A stretch of 64,000 nucleotides of DNA from AR5 sp035762565 (GTDB lineage Bacteria; Methylomirabilota; Methylomirabilia; Rokubacteriales; CSP1-6), in the NCBI GenBank assembly GCA_035762565.1, contig DASTOJ010000015.1, positions 1 to 64,000 of the forward strand. The letters run 5' to 3'. The position numbers were made by a program, and so were the translations under genes. Shown here one piece after another: positions 7,233-17,314 of the stretch. The notes below the pieces were generated by a model, which searched no databases, was not told the DNA's origin, and was given only the letters and a program-made list of their open reading frames with translations. Each line of letters opens with the position of its first letter. The stretch's first letter is position 1.

Positions 7233-8431
7233 ACCACACCGCGGGCGGCGAGCGCCCGCAGGTCGTCGCGGGTGAGACCCAGCCGGCCGCAGTAGATCTC
7301 CTCGTTGTGGGCGCCGACCGCGAGCGGGCCCGCGCTCTCGATCCGGCCGGGGCTGGCGGTGAGCCGGGGCACGATCCCGACCATCGAGAGCAGGCCGCCG
7401 AGCGGGCTTGCGACATCGACGATGTTGTCGCGCGCTCGCACCTGGGGATCCTCGAAGAGGTCGCGCGCGTTGGTCACCAAGCCGCACGGCACCTCGGCCG
7501 CGGCGAGCCGGGCCAGCACCTTGTGCGCGTCGGCGGCGCCCACCCAGGCCTGGACTATCGCATCGAGGTCCGCGCGCCGCTCCAGGCGCGAGGCCATCGT
7601 GGGGAACTCGGCGGCCAGGCCCGGCCTGCCCATCGCGGCGGCCAGCCGCGCGAACATCCGGTCGTTGGTGCAGGCGATCGCCAGCCAGCGCCCGTCGCGG
7701 GCGCGGTAGTGGTCGTGCGGCACCACGTACTCGGTGCCGGAGCCGATCCGCTCGCGGACATAGCCGGTGGCGCCGAAGACCGGGATCAGCTCGTCGAGCA
7801 TCCTGAGCATGGGCTCGTAGAGGCCGACGTCCACGACCTGTCCCTCACCGCTGCGCCGCCGGTGCTCGAGCGCGACCAGCGCCCCGAACGCGGCGAGCGC
7901 GCCGGCCAGGTAGTCGGGGATCGTCGGCGTGCCCGGCGACACCGGCGGGCGATCCGGGTAGCCGGAGAGATACGAGATGCCGCTCATGGCCGCCGCGATG
8001 CGGCCGAAGCCGGGCCGCCCGCGATAGGGCCCCGTCTGGCCGAAGGCGGAGATGCGTACCATGACCAGCGCCGGATTGACAGTGCGCAGGTCGTCCCAGC
8101 CGAGCCGCCAGCCCTCCAGCGTCCCCGGCCGGAAGTTCTCGGCGACCACGTCGACGTTCCCGGCCAGCCGCCTGACGAGCGCCTGCCCCTCGGGCTCGCG
8201 CAGGTTGCAGGTGATCGACTTCTTGTTGCGCGACTCGACGAGCCACCAGTACGAGAGGCCCTCGGCGGCCGGAGTACCCAGCCGGCGGAGGTCGTCGCCG
8301 CGGCCCGGTTGCTCGACCTTGATGACCTCAGCGCCAAACTCGCCGAGCAGCGTGCAGCAAAACGGCGCGGCGACGAACGTCGCCAGGTCGAGCACAGTGA
8401 GGCCGTGGAGCGGCGGGGGCACGAGGCCCAC
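7229..8431 (-). CDS. CaiB/BaiF family (class III) CoA-transferase
   Basis: A 400-residue class III CoA-transferase that moves CoA between acyl groups in the cytoplasm. Motifs in order: LDLATFVAAPFCCTLLGEFGAEVIKVE near the N-terminus, SRNKKSITCNL, AENFRPGTLEGWRLGWDDL, SAFGQTGPY, and IPDYLAG, whose Asp near residue 170 matches the catalytic Asp169 of formyl-CoA transferase. The length is normal (about 390-430). The start is a GTG at 8431. Its donor and acceptor acids cannot be told from sequence. It lies between an unknown gene and the sigma factor with no obvious operon partner. Confidence 0.9.
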   Translation of the reverse strand: MGLVPPPLHGLTVLDLATFVAAPFCCTLLGEFGAEVIKVEQPGRGDDLRRLGTPAAEGLSYWWLVESRNKKSITCNLREPEGQALVRRLAGNVDVVAENFRPGTLEGWRLGWDDLRTVNPALVMVRISAFGQTGPYRGRPGFGRIAAAMSGISYLSGYPDRPPVSPGTPTIPDYLAGALAAFGALVALEHRRRSGEGQVVDVGLYEPMLRMLDELIPVFGATGYVRERIGSGTEYVVPHDHYRARDGRWLAIACTNDRMFARLAAAMGRPGLAAEFPTMASRLERRADLDAIVQAWVGAADAHKVLARLAAAEVPCGLVTNARDLFEDPQVRARDNIVDVASPLGGLLSMVGIVPRLTASPGRIESAGPLAVGAHNEEIYCGRLGLTRDDLRALAARGVV

Positions 8432-8500
8432 GTCTAGCGCAGGTCGGCCCCGGATTGCAACCGCCCCGCGTGGCGGCCGCTGGGACGCCCCGGCCTCGGA

Positions 8501-9838
<1,338 letters not shown>

Positions 9839-9924
9839 GCGGCGGACCAGATGTCAAGTGCCGTGGAACAGTGCGATCTCTAACGCCTTGGAATTTCTGC
9901 GGTCCTCCAGCTCGTGACGGCAAT

Positions 9925-9953
9925 TTGACACCGTGTCGGGCAATGTGACACTT
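9925..9953 (+). promoter_or_regulatory. Promoter/operator-like region between the sigma factor and the His-rich gene
   Basis: The plus strand has TTGACA at 9925-9930, overlapping the short palindrome GACACCGTGTC (9927-9937), and a second GTGACAC at 9945-9951. The repeated TGACAC motif suggests a regulator site in this divergent region. A good -10 at 17 bases is lacking (ACACTT). Confidence 0.3.
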
Positions 9954-9994
9954 GTGGTGGTCACGCATTCGTGGCTATCCTCTGGCTTACACTC

Positions 9995-10618
9995 ATGAAA
10001 GCGCTCGGGCTGGCGATCCTTCTCGCGCTGTCGGCGGCGGTGGCTGCCCCACCCGCCGATGCCGACAGCCGGCGTGGAGACGGCCGCGGACACTCGTTCC
10101 GTAGCTTCCGCGGCCGGGACCACCAGCTGCATCATCATCACCAGCGTCATCCCCATCACCGGGGGGCTTCCCCGCACCGCCCGTTCTTCCCCGGGTTCAC
10201 CTCGCCCTCGGTCGTCGTCACCTCGCCGCTGGTCGTGGCGCCGGCACCCGTCTACATCTCCCCGGCGCCGTACGCGCCGCCCGTCGCGTACGCGCCACCC
10301 CCCGCGTACGCTTCACCCCTGCCGCCCGTCGTGGAGTTTTCGACCGGTCGCTATGAGCTGCGCGGCGACGGCGTGACGTCGCCGTACGTGTGGGTGTGGG
10401 TCCCCAATCCACCGGCCGCGCCACCGGCTCCGCCGGCGCCTGCGGCTCCCCCCGCGGAGGCTCCGGACTCGGGCGGCACAGGACAGGCGGCCCCCGGGCG
10501 GCCGGTCGTGATCTATCGATGGACCGACGAGGACGGCGTGACGACCTGGACGGACAGCCTGGAGAAGGTGCCCGCGCGCTTCCGCGCCGAGACCCGCCGG
10601 TCGGCTCTCACGCGGTAA
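9995..10618 (+). CDS. Secreted His- and Pro-rich protein with C-terminal DUF4124
   Basis: An exported protein of about 207 residues. MKALGLAILLALSAAVAAPPADA is a signal peptide. It is followed by a histidine-rich stretch (HQLHHHHQRHPHHR, about residues 44-57) that could bind metal ions, then a Pro/Ala/Tyr-rich linker with repeated APYAPPVAYAPP units. The C-terminus holds a DUF4124-like segment (IYRWTDEDGVTTWTDSLEKV), a short beta-hairpin module common in envelope proteins. An in-frame GTG at 9971 exists; 9995 puts Met-Lys directly before the hydrophobic core. Its divergence from the sigma gene hints at joint regulation. The role is unknown. Confidence 0.75.
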   Translation: MKALGLAILLALSAAVAAPPADADSRRGDGRGHSFRSFRGRDHQLHHHHQRHPHHRGASPHRPFFPGFTSPSVVVTSPLVVAPAPVYISPAPYAPPVAYAPPPAYASPLPPVVEFSTGRYELRGDGVTSPYVWVWVPNPPAAPPAPPAPAAPPAEAPDSGGTGQAAPGRPVVIYRWTDEDGVTTWTDSLEKVPARFRAETRRSALTR

Positions 10619-10664
10619 CGGCCTCGAGCGGGCGCCCGGCCCGGCGGGCCGGGGGATCCGTGTC

Positions 10665-11651
10665 TCAGGCGTGGTCGCCGGGTAGGCTGCGCTGGAGAGA
10701 GTTCACGTCAGCGTCCACCATCATCTCGACGAGCTCCCGGAAGCTCACCTTGGGGCTCCAGCCGAGGACCGCGCGAGCCCGGGAGGCGTCGCCGATCAGG
10801 GAATCGACCTCGGCCGGCCGCACGTGGGCCGTGTCCACGGCGACGTGCGTGCGCCAGTCGAGCCCGACCCGGGCGAAGGCGATCTCGCACAGCTCGCCCA
10901 CGCTGTGCGTCGTGCCGGTGGCGATCACGTAGTCGTCGGGCGTGGGTTGCTGAAGCATCAGCCACATCGCCTGTACGTAGTCGCCCGCGAAGCCCCAGTC
11001 GCGCTTGGCGTCGAGATTGCCCAGGCGCAGCTCGCGGTCCAGCCCGAGCTTGATGCGCGCCACGCCGTGGGTGACCTTGCGGGTGACGAACTGCCTGCCC
11101 CGCCGGGGCGACTCGTGGTTGAACAGGATCCCCGACGCAGCGTAGAGCCCGTAGGACTCGCGGTAGTTCACCGTGATGTAATGGCCGTAGACCTTGGCCA
11201 CACCGTAGGGGCTGCGCGGGTGGAAGGGCGTCCGCTCGTTCTGGGGACTCTCCCGGACCTTGCCGAACATCTCCGAGGACGAGGCCTGGTAGAACTTGAT
11301 GCCGCGGTCGACGACGCGGATCGCCTCCAGCATGCGCGTGACGCCGAGCGCCGTCGCCTCGCTGGTGAGGATCGGCTGGGCCCACGAGGTCGGCACGAAC
11401 GACTGGGCGGCGAGATTGTAGACTTCGTGGGGCTCCGTCTCGTGCAGGAGGGTGATGAGCGAGAGCTGGTCGAGAAGGTCGCCCTCCCGCAGCTGCACGC
11501 GATCGTGCAGATGGGCGATGCGCTCGAAGTGGTCGCTGGAGGCCCGGCGCACCATGCCGTAGACCGTGTAGCCCCTCTCGAGAAGGAACTCCGCGAGGTA
11601 CGAGCCGTCCTGGCCGGTGATGCCTGTGATCAGAGCCCGTCGCTGCGTCAC
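10665..11651 (-). CDS. gmd: GDP-mannose 4,6-dehydratase
   Basis: A 328-residue extended SDR that converts GDP-mannose to GDP-4-keto-6-deoxymannose, the first step to GDP-fucose, rhamnose or perosamine for surface glycans. It has the NAD(P) fold GITGQDGSYLAEFLLERGY at the N-terminus, NLAAQSFV, the catalytic SSSEMFG, and SPYGVAKVYGHY with the YxxxK pair. NHESPRRGRQFVTRKV is strongly Gmd-specific. It starts with a GTG at 11651, 9 bases after a TAGAAT box. No GDP-fucose synthase follows; the nearest sugar gene is an epimerase at 14.5 kb, beyond a broken Calx-beta gene. Confidence 0.93.
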   Translation of the reverse strand: MTQRRALITGITGQDGSYLAEFLLERGYTVYGMVRRASSDHFERIAHLHDRVQLREGDLLDQLSLITLLHETEPHEVYNLAAQSFVPTSWAQPILTSEATALGVTRMLEAIRVVDRGIKFYQASSSEMFGKVRESPQNERTPFHPRSPYGVAKVYGHYITVNYRESYGLYAASGILFNHESPRRGRQFVTRKVTHGVARIKLGLDRELRLGNLDAKRDWGFAGDYVQAMWLMLQQPTPDDYVIATGTTHSVGELCEIAFARVGLDWRTHVAVDTAHVRPAEVDSLIGDASRARAVLGWSPKVSFRELVEMMVDADVNSLQRSLPGDHA

Positions 11652-11660
11652 GACGCCTTG

Positions 11661-11666
11661 ATTCTA
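11661..11666 (-). promoter_or_regulatory. -10 element of gmd, leaderless type
   Basis: TAGAAT on the minus strand, 9 bases before the GTG start of gmd. A 6-bp hairpin (11673-11678 with 11683-11688, CGAGGG/CCCTCG) lies just upstream and could insulate gmd from the broken gene before it. Confidence 0.45.
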
Positions 11667-11885
11667 GCCCAGCGAGGGCCCGCCCTCGAATTCTTTGCGG
11701 CCCGCACAGTCCACCGTGACCGTGCCCGCCATCGGCCCGGTGCGCAGCACCGTGACCGTCAGCGCCGGCGACACCTCGCTCACGGTGTAGCTCGCCGCCG
11801 CGAACCGCACCCGCGGGGCGTCGTCCTGGATCGTCAGGGTGACCGTGCTCGGCTGGCCGATCCCATCCGGGTCACGGTGACAGCG
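11667..11885 (-). pseudogene. Out-of-frame remnant of further Calx-beta repeats
   Basis: Directly after the premature stop of the Calx-beta gene, another minus-strand frame reads DGIGQPSTVTLTIQDDAPRV, the end of one Calx-beta repeat. It continues with RFAAASYTVSEVSPALTVTV and LRTGPMAGTVTVDC, the start of another. The similarity stops there and the frame ends in AGRKEFEGGPSLG just before the gmd -10 box. So the original protein was longer; an internal deletion fused a repeat start to a repeat end out of frame, and the true C-terminus is lost. Confidence 0.65.
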
Positions 11886-14262
11886 CGCTCGCCGCCCCCT
11901 CCAGCGCCCGAGATACCGCGGCGCCGAACTGCACCGTCGCCGTCCGGTCGTTGTCCGTGATCGTCACCGTCGTGCTGCTCGGCGTCCCCAGAGTCGCCTC
12001 CCCGGTGGGATTGCCGAGCCTCAGGATCACCGTCTCATCCGACTCCGCCACGCCGTCGTCCACGATCAACAGCCGGATCAGCGCGGACTTCTGCCCGGCC
12101 GCGAACGTGACCGTGCCGCCGGCCAGCGAGTAGTCCCCGCCTCCGCCCGTCGCCGTCCCTCCCACCACCGCGTAATCTACCGTCACTCCGCTCGCCGCAC
12201 CCCCCGTCCGCACCACCGTCACGTCGTACGTCCTCCGGCTCTCCGCCACCACGTGGCTGGCCGCCCCGAACGCGATTCGTTCCCCCGCGTCGTTGTCCGC
12301 GATCGTCAGGACCGCCGTCCGCTGTGCCCCCCGGATCGTCCCCGCGCTCGGGTTGCGCAGTACCAGCAGCACCGTCTCCGCCCCTTCCGGGAGAGTGTCC
12401 GCCGCCGTGGCCACCGTGAACGTCCGGGTGCGGATCCCCGCCGGGAATGTCAGCGTGCCTGAGCCAGGCGTGTAATCGGACCCCGCCGTCGCCGTCCCAT
12501 CGCTCGTGACCCACTCGATCGTGGCGCTGCGGCTCGCCGGCCCCCGGCGCGCCACGGTGATCGTCGCCACGCCCCCCTCGGTGACCGTGTACGCCGCCGT
12601 CGCGAACTCGAACGCCGTCTCGTCGATCGTCACCGTCGTGCGCCGCATGACGCCCAGCGCGGCGCCACCGGCGGGATTCGACAGCGTCAGAACCAGGGTC
12701 TCCGAGCCCTCCAGCAGCGCGTCGCCCACCACCGTGATCGGGATCATGACCTGCGTCACGCCGCGGCCGAACGTCACCGACCCGCTTCCCCCGACCGTGA
12801 AGTCGATCCCCGGCGTCGCGCTGCCGCCCGTGACCGTGTACGCCGCCCGGGCACCGGCCGCGGTCCCTCCCGTGCGCTTCACCGGCACCTGGTACGTGCC
12901 GGCGCCCTCGTCCGCCACGTACTGCACCGCCCCGAACTGGATCGTGCCGGCCACGTCGCTGTCCGTGATCGTCAGCGTCGCCGTGCTCGGCGTCCCCAGC
13001 CCGGCCCCCACGGGGTTCGTGAGCCGCAGCCCCACGGTCTTCGCGCCGTCCGCCACGTCGTCGTCCAGCACGGGCACCGTGAACGTCCGGCTCGTCTGGC
13101 CCGCCGCGAACGTCAGCGTCCCCGCCACCGGGGTGAAGTCCCCGCCCGGTCCGGGGGTCGCGCTGCCGGTGGCCGTCGTGGCGTAGCCCACCGTCACGAC
13201 GCCTGCCGTGCTGCCGGCCCGGCTCACCGTGATCGTGGCCGCCCCAGCCGTCTCGGCGACGGTGTAGCTCGTCGCCCTGAACCGCAGATTCGGCTCGTCG
13301 TCGGTGATCGTGACCGTCGCGCGGCTGGCGGCGCCCAGCACGGCCCCGCCCCCCGGGTTGCTCAGCGCGAGCGCGATCGTCTCCGACCCCTCCACCGCCG
13401 TGTCCTGCCGGGTGGTCACCGTGAACGTGCGCCTCGCCTGGTTGGCGGCGAACGTCAGCGTCCCGGCGGCGGCGGTGTAGTCTGCACCGGCGGCGGCGGT
13501 GCCGTTGCCCGTCGTGTAGTTCACCGTGACGCCGCCGTGCGTTCCGCCCGTCCGCGTCACGGTAATCGTGGCCGTTCCGCCCTCGATCACCGGGTAGTCC
13601 GGCCGGCTGAACTGCAGAACGGCGGGGACGGCCGTGGCGCCGACGCCGCTCGCGGGTCGTGACACGTTGCCGGCGCTCGTCGTGATGTTCACGCTGCCGA
13701 CGAAGGTCTGCCCGGTCAGCGGCGCGAACCGGACCCTTACCACCTGACTGGCGCCCGGGGCCACGCTCAGGCTGCCCCCGAGGACGATGCTGAAGGGCGC
13801 GGCCGTCGTCACGCTGCCCGTGACGGCCGTCGGGCCGAGATTCTGGACCGTGAGGTCCAGCGTGGACGCCGAGCCGACTCTTACGCTGCCGAAGGTCAGT
13901 GCCGCGGGCGTCACGTCGAGACCGGCGAGCGCGACGCCGCTCACCGAGGGGCTGCAGGCGCTCTCGTTGCCGCTCGTGTCCACGGCGCTGACCCGGACGA
14001 CGTACGTCGTCCCCGGGGTCAGCGCCGTGAGTGTCGCCGAGAACCTGTCGCCGGGGGCCGGGCTGCGAGCCGGCGCGTTGAGCGCCTGGCAGCTCGCGCC
14101 CGGGCACGAGGGCATGGACGTCCCCACGTAGACGCGATAGCCCTGCAGATCGCGCAGCGGCGAGCCGTCAGCGTTCGTGGTCGGGGCGTTCCAGGCGAGA
14201 CGCAGGAAGCCGGCGTGACCCACCGTCGGCACCGCGCTGAGCAGCAGCACGAGCGCCGGCAA
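11872..14262 (-). CDS. Large secreted Calx-beta repeat protein, 3'-truncated
   Basis: A 796-residue extracellular protein. After a signal peptide (LPALVLLLSAVPTVGHAG) comes a fibronectin-III-like domain (about residues 20-110), an ASPM/SPD2-type Ig domain (about 112-210, TFGSVRVGSASTLDLTVQNL), then five complete Calx-beta repeats of about 105-110 residues. Each has TVxExxGxATITVxRxG near its start and ends TVTITDxD. A sixth repeat breaks off after FGAAVSRALEGAASALSP. Such repeats bind calcium and build adhesins or matrix proteins. The start at 14262 is a TTG because no ATG or GTG is in frame upstream. The abrupt end and downstream remnants show damage, so it may be nonfunctional. Confidence 0.8.
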   Translation of the reverse strand: MPALVLLLSAVPTVGHAGFLRLAWNAPTTNADGSPLRDLQGYRVYVGTSMPSCPGASCQALNAPARSPAPGDRFSATLTALTPGTTYVVRVSAVDTSGNESACSPSVSGVALAGLDVTPAALTFGSVRVGSASTLDLTVQNLGPTAVTGSVTTAAPFSIVLGGSLSVAPGASQVVRVRFAPLTGQTFVGSVNITTSAGNVSRPASGVGATAVPAVLQFSRPDYPVIEGGTATITVTRTGGTHGGVTVNYTTGNGTAAAGADYTAAAGTLTFAANQARRTFTVTTRQDTAVEGSETIALALSNPGGGAVLGAASRATVTITDDEPNLRFRATSYTVAETAGAATITVSRAGSTAGVVTVGYATTATGSATPGPGGDFTPVAGTLTFAAGQTSRTFTVPVLDDDVADGAKTVGLRLTNPVGAGLGTPSTATLTITDSDVAGTIQFGAVQYVADEGAGTYQVPVKRTGGTAAGARAAYTVTGGSATPGIDFTVGGSGSVTFGRGVTQVMIPITVVGDALLEGSETLVLTLSNPAGGAALGVMRRTTVTIDETAFEFATAAYTVTEGGVATITVARRGPASRSATIEWVTSDGTATAGSDYTPGSGTLTFPAGIRTRTFTVATAADTLPEGAETVLLVLRNPSAGTIRGAQRTAVLTIADNDAGERIAFGAASHVVAESRRTYDVTVVRTGGAASGVTVDYAVVGGTATGGGGDYSLAGGTVTFAAGQKSALIRLLIVDDGVAESDETVILRLGNPTGEATLGTPSSTTVTITDNDRTATVQFGAAVSRALEGAASALSP

Positions 14263-14332
14263 CAGATGGCGTCTTGCCCGAGACGTCGCGAGCCGAGACC
14301 CACAACCTCCAGGTCGGGTTGCCGTGATACAA

Positions 14333-14374
14333 CCCTCCGGGGTTCCGAGAGTGAATCCCGGGCGAGCCGGAGGG
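14333..14374 (-). promoter_or_regulatory. Leader hairpin upstream of the Calx-beta gene
   Basis: An 8-bp perfect stem (14333-14340 CCCTCCGG with 14367-14374 CCGGAGGG) lies about 70 bases before the TTG start, followed toward the gene by a smaller GGTTG/CAACC hairpin. A structured 5' leader is possible. I compared it by eye with cyclic-di-GMP riboswitch motifs and found no match. The rest of the 262-base gap up to the epimerase gene shows nothing else. Confidence 0.25.
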
Positions 14375-14525
14375 CACGCACCGGGCGGTCATTTGCACGC
14401 TCATCGCACGGCCAGGTACTGCCGGTTCGATGGTCGCCCCCGGTACGGAACCGCACCGGCTAGCGCCCGGCAGGCAGCGTACCACTAACCGGCGGGATCG
14501 GACGGTCGTTGAAGCTGCTCCAGGG

Positions 14526-15440
14526 TCAGGAGCGCATGGACTCGATGGTCGTGGTCAGTCCAAGCTCGAGCGAGATCCGCGGAACCCACTCGAGGACAGT
14601 GCCGGCGCGAGTGTTGTCGAGAACGCTCCGGCGGACGTCGCCCGGGCGGGCCGGCGCGTACTCGGGGCGGCTCGACACGCCGAGGGCAGCGCACATCCGC
14701 TGGTGGAGCGTGTTGACTGACGTCTCGCGCGCCGTGGCGATGTTCACCACTCCCGCGACGTCCCGCGTGAGCGCCGACAGCGCGGCCGCGGCCACGTCTC
14801 CGACGTAGATGTAGTCGCGCGTCTGCTCGCCGTCCCCGTAGATCCGGCAGCGCTGGCCGCTCAGCAGCCGCTGGGCGAAGATCGCCACTACGCCCGCCTC
14901 GCCATCCGCCCGTTGGCGGGGCCCGTAGACGTTGGCCAGCCGGAGGGACATGCCTGTCATCGAGCTCAGGCCGGTCCAGCACTCGAGGTAGCGCTCGGCA
15001 GTCACCTTCGACACCCCGTAGGGCGACACCGCGCGCGCCGGGTGGTCCTCGGGTGTCGGGAGGTTCGTGGTGTCCCCGTACGCCGCGCCGCCAGTCGAGA
15101 TGTACACGACGCGCTCGGTTCCGGCGGCGCGCCCGGCCTCGAGCAGGTTGATCGTGCCCAGGATGTTGACCGCGGCGTCGAACTGGGGATCCTCCACCGA
15201 GCGCGGCACGGCCGCCTGGGCGGCCAGATGCACGATCGCGCGGGGCCCGACCTCCCTGACCACGTGCGACAACTGCCGGCTCCGGATGTCGCACACATGC
15301 AGCGTGGCCGCCGCGTTCACATTCTCGCGTTGGCCGGTGCTGAGATCGTCGACGACGGCGACAGCGTGGCCGTCGGCCACCAAGCGATCCACCACGTGCG
15401 AGCCGACGAAGCCCGCGCCGCCGGTGACGAGCACTTTCAT
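14526..15440 (-). CDS. NAD-dependent nucleotide-sugar epimerase/dehydratase (GalE-like)
   Basis: A 304-residue extended SDR. It has GGAGFVGSHVVDRL at the N-terminus, VHLAAQAAVPRSVEDP, the catalytic Thr/Ser region STGGAAYGD, SPYGVSKVTAERY with YxxxK, and the sugar-binding RLANVYGPRQ and GDGEQTRDYIYVGD motifs. Family members epimerise or dehydrate UDP- or dTDP-sugars for surface polysaccharides. It is the last gene of a minus-strand series: zinc dehydrogenase, alpha/beta hydrolase, epimerase, with gaps of about 10 bases, so it is probably the distal gene of an operon. GalE and WbpP-like activities cannot be separated by sequence reading alone. Confidence 0.87.
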   Translation of the reverse strand: MKVLVTGGAGFVGSHVVDRLVADGHAVAVVDDLSTGQRENVNAAATLHVCDIRSRQLSHVVREVGPRAIVHLAAQAAVPRSVEDPQFDAAVNILGTINLLEAGRAAGTERVVYISTGGAAYGDTTNLPTPEDHPARAVSPYGVSKVTAERYLECWTGLSSMTGMSLRLANVYGPRQRADGEAGVVAIFAQRLLSGQRCRIYGDGEQTRDYIYVGDVAAAALSALTRDVAGVVNIATARETSVNTLHQRMCAALGVSSRPEYAPARPGDVRRSVLDNTRAGTVLEWVPRISLELGLTTTIESMRS

Positions 15441-15450
15441 GGCGCGAGCC

Positions 15451-16263
15451 TCACTTCGAGCGAACGGACTTGAGGAACCGCAGCACGGTCCGGTTGAAGA
15501 GCTCGGCGTGCTCCAGAAAGAAGCCGTGGGCGCCCGGCAGCACGGTCAGCCGCGCGCGCCGCAAGCCCTTGGCCAGCAGCCGGGAAAAGGCCGGCGGCGT
15601 GAGAATGTCGTCGGCGCCCACCAGCACCAGCACCGGCGCCCGGATCGACGACAGGCGCTTCACGCGGGTGCCGTTCCACGCCATGATGCCCTTGCCCTGT
15701 CGCTCCATGGCCTCGGGCTTCGTCTGGTGCGGATAGGCCATGGCACGCTGGAAGGCCGCCTCGACGTTGTCCTTCCTCGCGAAGAACGCCGGCGTGAACA
15801 GCCACGGATAGACGACGTGGCGGAACCGCTCCTCGATGGGCACCCGGTAGGCCAGCGACACCCACGACTCGATCGTGTGCAGGAAGCGCGCGTCGCCCTC
15901 GGCCCACGTGCAGGCCAGCGTGAGGGAGCGCACGAGCCGGGGCTGGCGCAGCGCCAGCTCCATGGCGATGGTCCCACCCATCGAGGCGCCCACCACGTGC
16001 GCGCGCTCCAGCTTGAGGTAACGCAGCAGCGCGGCGGCGTCGTCGGCCATCTGACCGGTGGTGTACACCGGCTCGGGCGGCAGGTCGGTCTCCCCGACCC
16101 CGCGGTTGTCGAACGTGACGACGCGGAAGTGAGCGGCGAACGCCTTCACCTGGAGCGCCCAGCCGACGGACGGCGCCGACAGGCCGTTGATCAGCAGCAC
16201 GGGCGCCCCCTGCCCGGCGACCTCGTAGTGCACCCGTATCCGGTTGAGCACGGTGTACGGCAT
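15451..16263 (-). CDS. Alpha/beta-hydrolase
   Basis: A 270-residue hydrolase beginning MPYTVLNRIRVHYEVAGQGA. The HG loop is replaced by LLINGLSAPSVGW. The nucleophile elbow is GASMGG with Ser near residue 97, the acid lies in VGADDILTPP and the His in PGAHGFFLEH. The pattern resembles 3-oxoadipate enol-lactonase-type proteins. The ATG at 16263 was chosen over the longer frame because homology begins there and it follows the dehydrogenase stop by 10 bases. Its role with the dehydrogenase is not clear. Confidence 0.85.
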   Translation of the reverse strand: MPYTVLNRIRVHYEVAGQGAPVLLINGLSAPSVGWALQVKAFAAHFRVVTFDNRGVGETDLPPEPVYTTGQMADDAAALLRYLKLERAHVVGASMGGTIAMELALRQPRLVRSLTLACTWAEGDARFLHTIESWVSLAYRVPIEERFRHVVYPWLFTPAFFARKDNVEAAFQRAMAYPHQTKPEAMERQGKGIMAWNGTRVKRLSSIRAPVLVLVGADDILTPPAFSRLLAKGLRRARLTVLPGAHGFFLEHAELFNRTVLRFLKSVRSK

Positions 16264-16273
16264 CAGAACGCGC

Positions 16274-17281
16274 TCACGAGGCGAGGACCGCGACCTTGAT
16301 GGAGTCCGGCTTGCGGTGCGCGGCGAAGGCCTCCCCGATCGCATCCAGATCGAACCGGTGGGTGATCAGCGGGCGCATGCGCACGGTGCCGGCCGCGACG
16401 AGCCGCATCGCCTCGGGAAACTCGTCCTGGTAGATCATGGACCCGGCCAGGGTCACCTCCCGGCGCACGACCGAGAAGAACGCCACCGGCGTCGGCTCGT
16501 GCGGCAGACCCGTCAGCACCACCCGGCCGCCGGGCCGGACCAAGCCCAGCGCATGCGTCACCGCCTCGGCCGTCCCGGCGGTCTCGATCACCACGTCGAC
16601 GCCCTCACGGCCGGAGAACGCGCGGGCGGCGGCGTCCACCGGCCCCTCGGCCAGCGCGTGAGTCGCCGCAGCGCCCAGCTCGTGGGCCAGCGCAAAGCGG
16701 CGGTCCGTACGGCTGACGACGAGCACCCGCACCCCGCGGCCACGCAGCACCTGAAGCGCCAGCAACCCGAGGGTGCCACCGCCCACGACCGCCGCGCACT
16801 CGTTCGGCGCGGCGCCGCTTCGCGCCACGGCGCGGACGACCACCGCCAGCGGCTCGGTCATCAGCAAGTCCTCGTCCGCGACCCCGGCCGGCGCGGGCCA
16901 GCAGCAGCGCGCAGGCACTCTGACGCCCTCGGCGAAGCAGCCGTCCACGTCGATGCCGACGGCCGTGCGCGCCAGGCAGAGGTTACGGTTGCCCTCGCGG
17001 CAGAGCGGACAGGCGCCGCACGAATAGTTTGGCTCGATGGCGACGCGGTCGCCAACGTTCACGGCATCGACCCCCGCGCCCACCGCGTCCACACGGCCGA
17101 CGAATTCGTGGCCGAGGACGCGCGGGTAGCGGACTGGCCGGTCGCCCGACCAGATCCGGTAGTCGGTGCCGCACAGCCCGGCCATCCCGACCCGGACCCT
17201 GACCTCCCCCTCCCCGGGTTCTGGGACGGCCGCAGCCTCGACGCGCAGGTCCCGCGGGCCATGGAGTACCGCGGCTTTCAC
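16274..17281 (-). CDS. Zinc-dependent alcohol/polyol dehydrogenase (MDR family)
   Basis: A 335-residue medium-chain dehydrogenase oxidising an alcohol with NAD(P). Motifs in order: GLCGTDYRIW (catalytic Zn Cys near residue 37), GHEFVGRVDAVG (His ligand), the structural-zinc cysteines in CGACPLCREGNRNLC, and VVGGGTLGLLALQVL for the dinucleotide. This is the threonine/sorbitol dehydrogenase branch. It starts with GTG at 17281, 7 bases after a TAGATT box, and probably heads a three-gene unit with the hydrolase and epimerase. The substrate is not determinable. Confidence 0.88.
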   Translation of the reverse strand: MKAAVLHGPRDLRVEAAAVPEPGEGEVRVRVGMAGLCGTDYRIWSGDRPVRYPRVLGHEFVGRVDAVGAGVDAVNVGDRVAIEPNYSCGACPLCREGNRNLCLARTAVGIDVDGCFAEGVRVPARCCWPAPAGVADEDLLMTEPLAVVVRAVARSGAAPNECAAVVGGGTLGLLALQVLRGRGVRVLVVSRTDRRFALAHELGAAATHALAEGPVDAAARAFSGREGVDVVIETAGTAEAVTHALGLVRPGGRVVLTGLPHEPTPVAFFSVVRREVTLAGSMIYQDEFPEAMRLVAAGTVRMRPLITHRFDLDAIGEAFAAHRKPDSIKVAVLAS

Positions 17282-17288
17282 GGCCGAA

Positions 17289-17294
17289 AATCTA
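17289..17294 (-). promoter_or_regulatory. -10-like element of the zinc dehydrogenase, leaderless type
   Basis: TAGATT on the minus strand, 7 bases before the GTG start. The gap to the upstream SDR stop is only 33 bases, so this would be an internal promoter. Confidence 0.4.
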
Positions 17295-17314
17295 CCTCAC
17301 TGATCGAGGAATGC

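Noticed and set aside
11950..13640. Regularly spaced similar segments that could look like a repeat array
   Set aside because: The period of about 320 bases reflects protein repeats of Calx-beta domains, not CRISPR or a mobile element.
14280..14470. A cyclic-di-GMP riboswitch ahead of the Calx-beta gene
   Set aside because: Hairpins are present, but the conserved GEMM sequence blocks are not.
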